9,223 nucleotides of DNA from Palsa-504 sp050698755 (lineage in GTDB: Bacteria; Actinomycetota; Actinomycetes; Streptosporangiales; Streptosporangiaceae): assembly GCA_050698755.1 (NCBI GenBank), contig JBOHCK010000246.1, positions 1-9,223 of the forward strand, read 5' to 3'. The notes beneath the pieces are model-generated. The model did no database searches, was not told where the DNA came from, and saw only the letters and a program-made list of their open reading frames with translations. A program made the translations under genes and the position numbers. Shown piece after piece: positions 8,606 to 9,223 of the stretch (positions are counted from its first letter, which is position 1; every line of letters starts with the position of its first letter).

Positions 8606-9026
8606 CGAGGTAGCTGACCAGTTCGCCGAGCTCCTTCGCCCAGCCTTCGGTGTTGCCGTCGTACGCCGTGCGGAAGGCGTCGTCCGGCAGCTGGGCGAAA
8701 CCGGTCTCGACCACGGTCAGCCGCGTGCCCGCCCCGGCCGGCTCCAGCGTGAACTCGACGTAGGTGCGGCGCGGATCGTCCTCGGGCAGCCCGGAGATGT
8801 GCCAGGTGAAGCCGAACACCGTCGGCTCCTCCACCCGTTCGACGCGCATGTCGGCGGTATGCCCTCCGCTCCACTTCATCCAGGCCGACCCGCCCGGGCG
8901 CAGGTCGATCGCGGCCTCGTTGCCGAACCAGGTGCCCAGGCCCTCGGCCGTGGTGAGCGCCGCCCACACCTTGTCCGGCGGGTGGGCGATCTCCACGGTC
9001 CGCTCGATGCGATCAGGAAAAGCCAT
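8595..9026 (-). CDS. SRPBCC/AHSA1-domain protein
   Basis: 143 residues. It begins MAFPDRIERTVEIAHPPDKVW, then AALTTAEGLGTWFG, the usual first strand and two short helices of the START-like helix-grip fold. FGFTWHISG (71-79), YVEFTLEPAGAGTRLTVVETGF (89-110) and the long C-terminal helix GNTEGWAKELGELVSYLDA (124-142) complete the AHSA1 family pattern. Such proteins bind hydrophobic ligands or, in Aha1 of eukaryotes, Hsp90; the bacterial members beside ArsR regulators are uncharacterised. The start is set by GGAGGG (9031-9036) 4 bases before the ATG at 9026. The frame is open upstream to 9107, but that extension would read through the promoter and both operators and is rejected. It is the first gene of the operon, which places the repressor second. 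Confidence 0.88.
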   Translation of the reverse strand: MAFPDRIERTVEIAHPPDKVWAALTTAEGLGTWFGNEAAIDLRPGGSAWMKWSGGHTADMRVERVEEPTVFGFTWHISGLPEDDPRRTYVEFTLEPAGAGTRLTVVETGFAQLPDDAFRTAYDGNTEGWAKELGELVSYLDAA

Positions 9027-9048
9027 GACACCCTCCAGGAAGGAAGTA

Positions 9049-9064
9049 GCAACCAAACAGTTGC
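9049..9064. promoter_or_regulatory. ArsR operator O2, over the transcription start
   Basis: GCAACCAAACAGTTGC has 5-bp arms (GCAAC/GTTGC) with 6 bases between, the same layout as O1. Its centre is 25 bp from that of O1. It follows the -10 box directly and covers the predicted start site near 9059. Two sites in one promoter suggest cooperative repression. Confidence 0.6.
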
Positions 9065-9065
9065 C

Positions 9066-9094
9066 ACTGTATAGCAACCCATTGGTTGCGTCAA
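9066..9094 (-). promoter_or_regulatory. Promoter of the SRPBCC-arsR operon
   Basis: On the minus strand TTGACG (9094-9089) and TACAGT (9071-9066) are separated by exactly 17 bases. This is a good sigma-70 (HrdB/SigA-type) match with 5 of 6 and 4 of 6 consensus bases. Transcription would start near 9059, giving a leader of about 33 bases before the ATG at 9026. Confidence 0.7.
9074..9089. promoter_or_regulatory. ArsR operator O1, between -35 and -10
   Basis: GCAACCCATTGGTTGC has perfect 6-bp arms (GCAACC/GGTTGC) around 4 bases. It fills most of the spacer of the SRPBCC-arsR promoter and touches the -35 box. A dimer bound here would exclude RNA polymerase. Assignment to the ArsR protein rests on position, symmetry and the second copy at 9049-9064. 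Confidence 0.65.
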
Positions 9095-9103
9095 CTTGCA
9101 CCC

Positions 9104-9223
9104 TCACACTGAGGAGAGGCGGCGCATTTCCCCGGCCGAAAGCCGCAGGGCGCCCGCGGCCACGTTGTCCTCCAGATGCTCCGGGTTCCCCGTGCCCGGG
9201 ATGGCCAGCACATGGGGCCCGAG
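9104..9223 (-). CDS. Aldo/keto reductase, C-terminal 39 residues (cut by window edge)
   Basis: The minus strand is open from the window end to a TGA at 9106-9104. The peptide contains VLAIPGTGNPEHLEDNVAA, then GALRLSAGEMRRLSSV. The 'IPGTxxpeHLeeNvaA' block followed by 'l.Ls..E...L' is the C-terminal NADPH-adenosine-binding segment and last helix of the AKR superfamily TIM barrel. These enzymes reduce aldehydes and ketones with NADPH. The catalytic Asp-Tyr-Lys-His residues lie outside the window. The stop codon lies only about 10 bp upstream of the -35 box of the SRPBCC-arsR promoter, so read-through into that operon is possible. Confidence 0.85.
   Translation of the reverse strand, partial: LGPHVLAIPGTGNPEHLEDNVAAGALRLSAGEMRRLSSV

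Noticed and set aside
9027..9107. 27-residue upstream extension of the SRPBCC frame
   Set aside because: It would translate the promoter, both operators and the ribosome site; the ATG at 9026 has GGAGGG at proper spacing.

Overview
The window reads as chromosomal DNA of a high-GC Gram-positive actinobacterium. Base composition is strongly GC-rich, GTG and TTG starts are frequent, a Hanks-type Ser/Thr kinase is present, and the ArsR/SRPBCC and VOC/UvrA-like gene sets are typical of Streptomyces-like genomes. I cannot place the genus. I see no rRNA, tRNA, CRISPR array, insertion sequence or phage gene.

Layout, left to right. (1) 1-124, minus strand: the first 41 codons of a PadR-family regulator, cut by the window edge. 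A perfect 15-bp inverted repeat (125-159) touches its start codon. (2) 345-3158, plus strand, divergent from padR: the most striking gene. It joins a complete cytoplasmic Ser/Thr kinase, one transmembrane helix and a full extracytoplasmic family-5 (oligopeptide-type) solute-binding domain in one chain, so it looks like a ligand-sensing receptor kinase. (3) A terminator-like hairpin (3191-3225), then a PNP/uridine-phosphorylase-family gene that seems to lack the family's N-terminal part. (4) 3942-4196: a gap between convergent genes holding four interleaved copies of a GGGAGGAT(T/C)-type repeat.

(5) 8105 down to 4197, minus strand: a tight run of a VOC (glyoxalase/bleomycin-resistance fold) protein, a short UvrA-like tandem ABC ATPase without the UvrB-binding region, and a class V aminotransferase of the isopenicillin-N-epimerase type. 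VOC and UvrA-like probably overlap by 4 bp, and the aminotransferase follows after 25 bp. VOC plus short UvrA suggests protection against a DNA-binding or toxic small molecule; this is inference. (6) 9026 down to 8234, minus strand: an SRPBCC/AHSA1 protein and an ArsR-type repressor overlapping by 11 bp. They lie behind a good promoter carrying two GCAAC-N6-GTTGC operators, so ArsR probably represses its own operon. (7) 9104-9223, minus strand: the last 39 codons of an aldo/keto reductase.

The strongest candidate for an undescribed system is the kinase-solute-binding fusion with its divergent PadR neighbour. Proteins joining kinase and binding-protein domains are, as far as I recall, annotated in actinobacteria, so the architecture may not be new, but I know of no established ligand or phosphorylation target for it.
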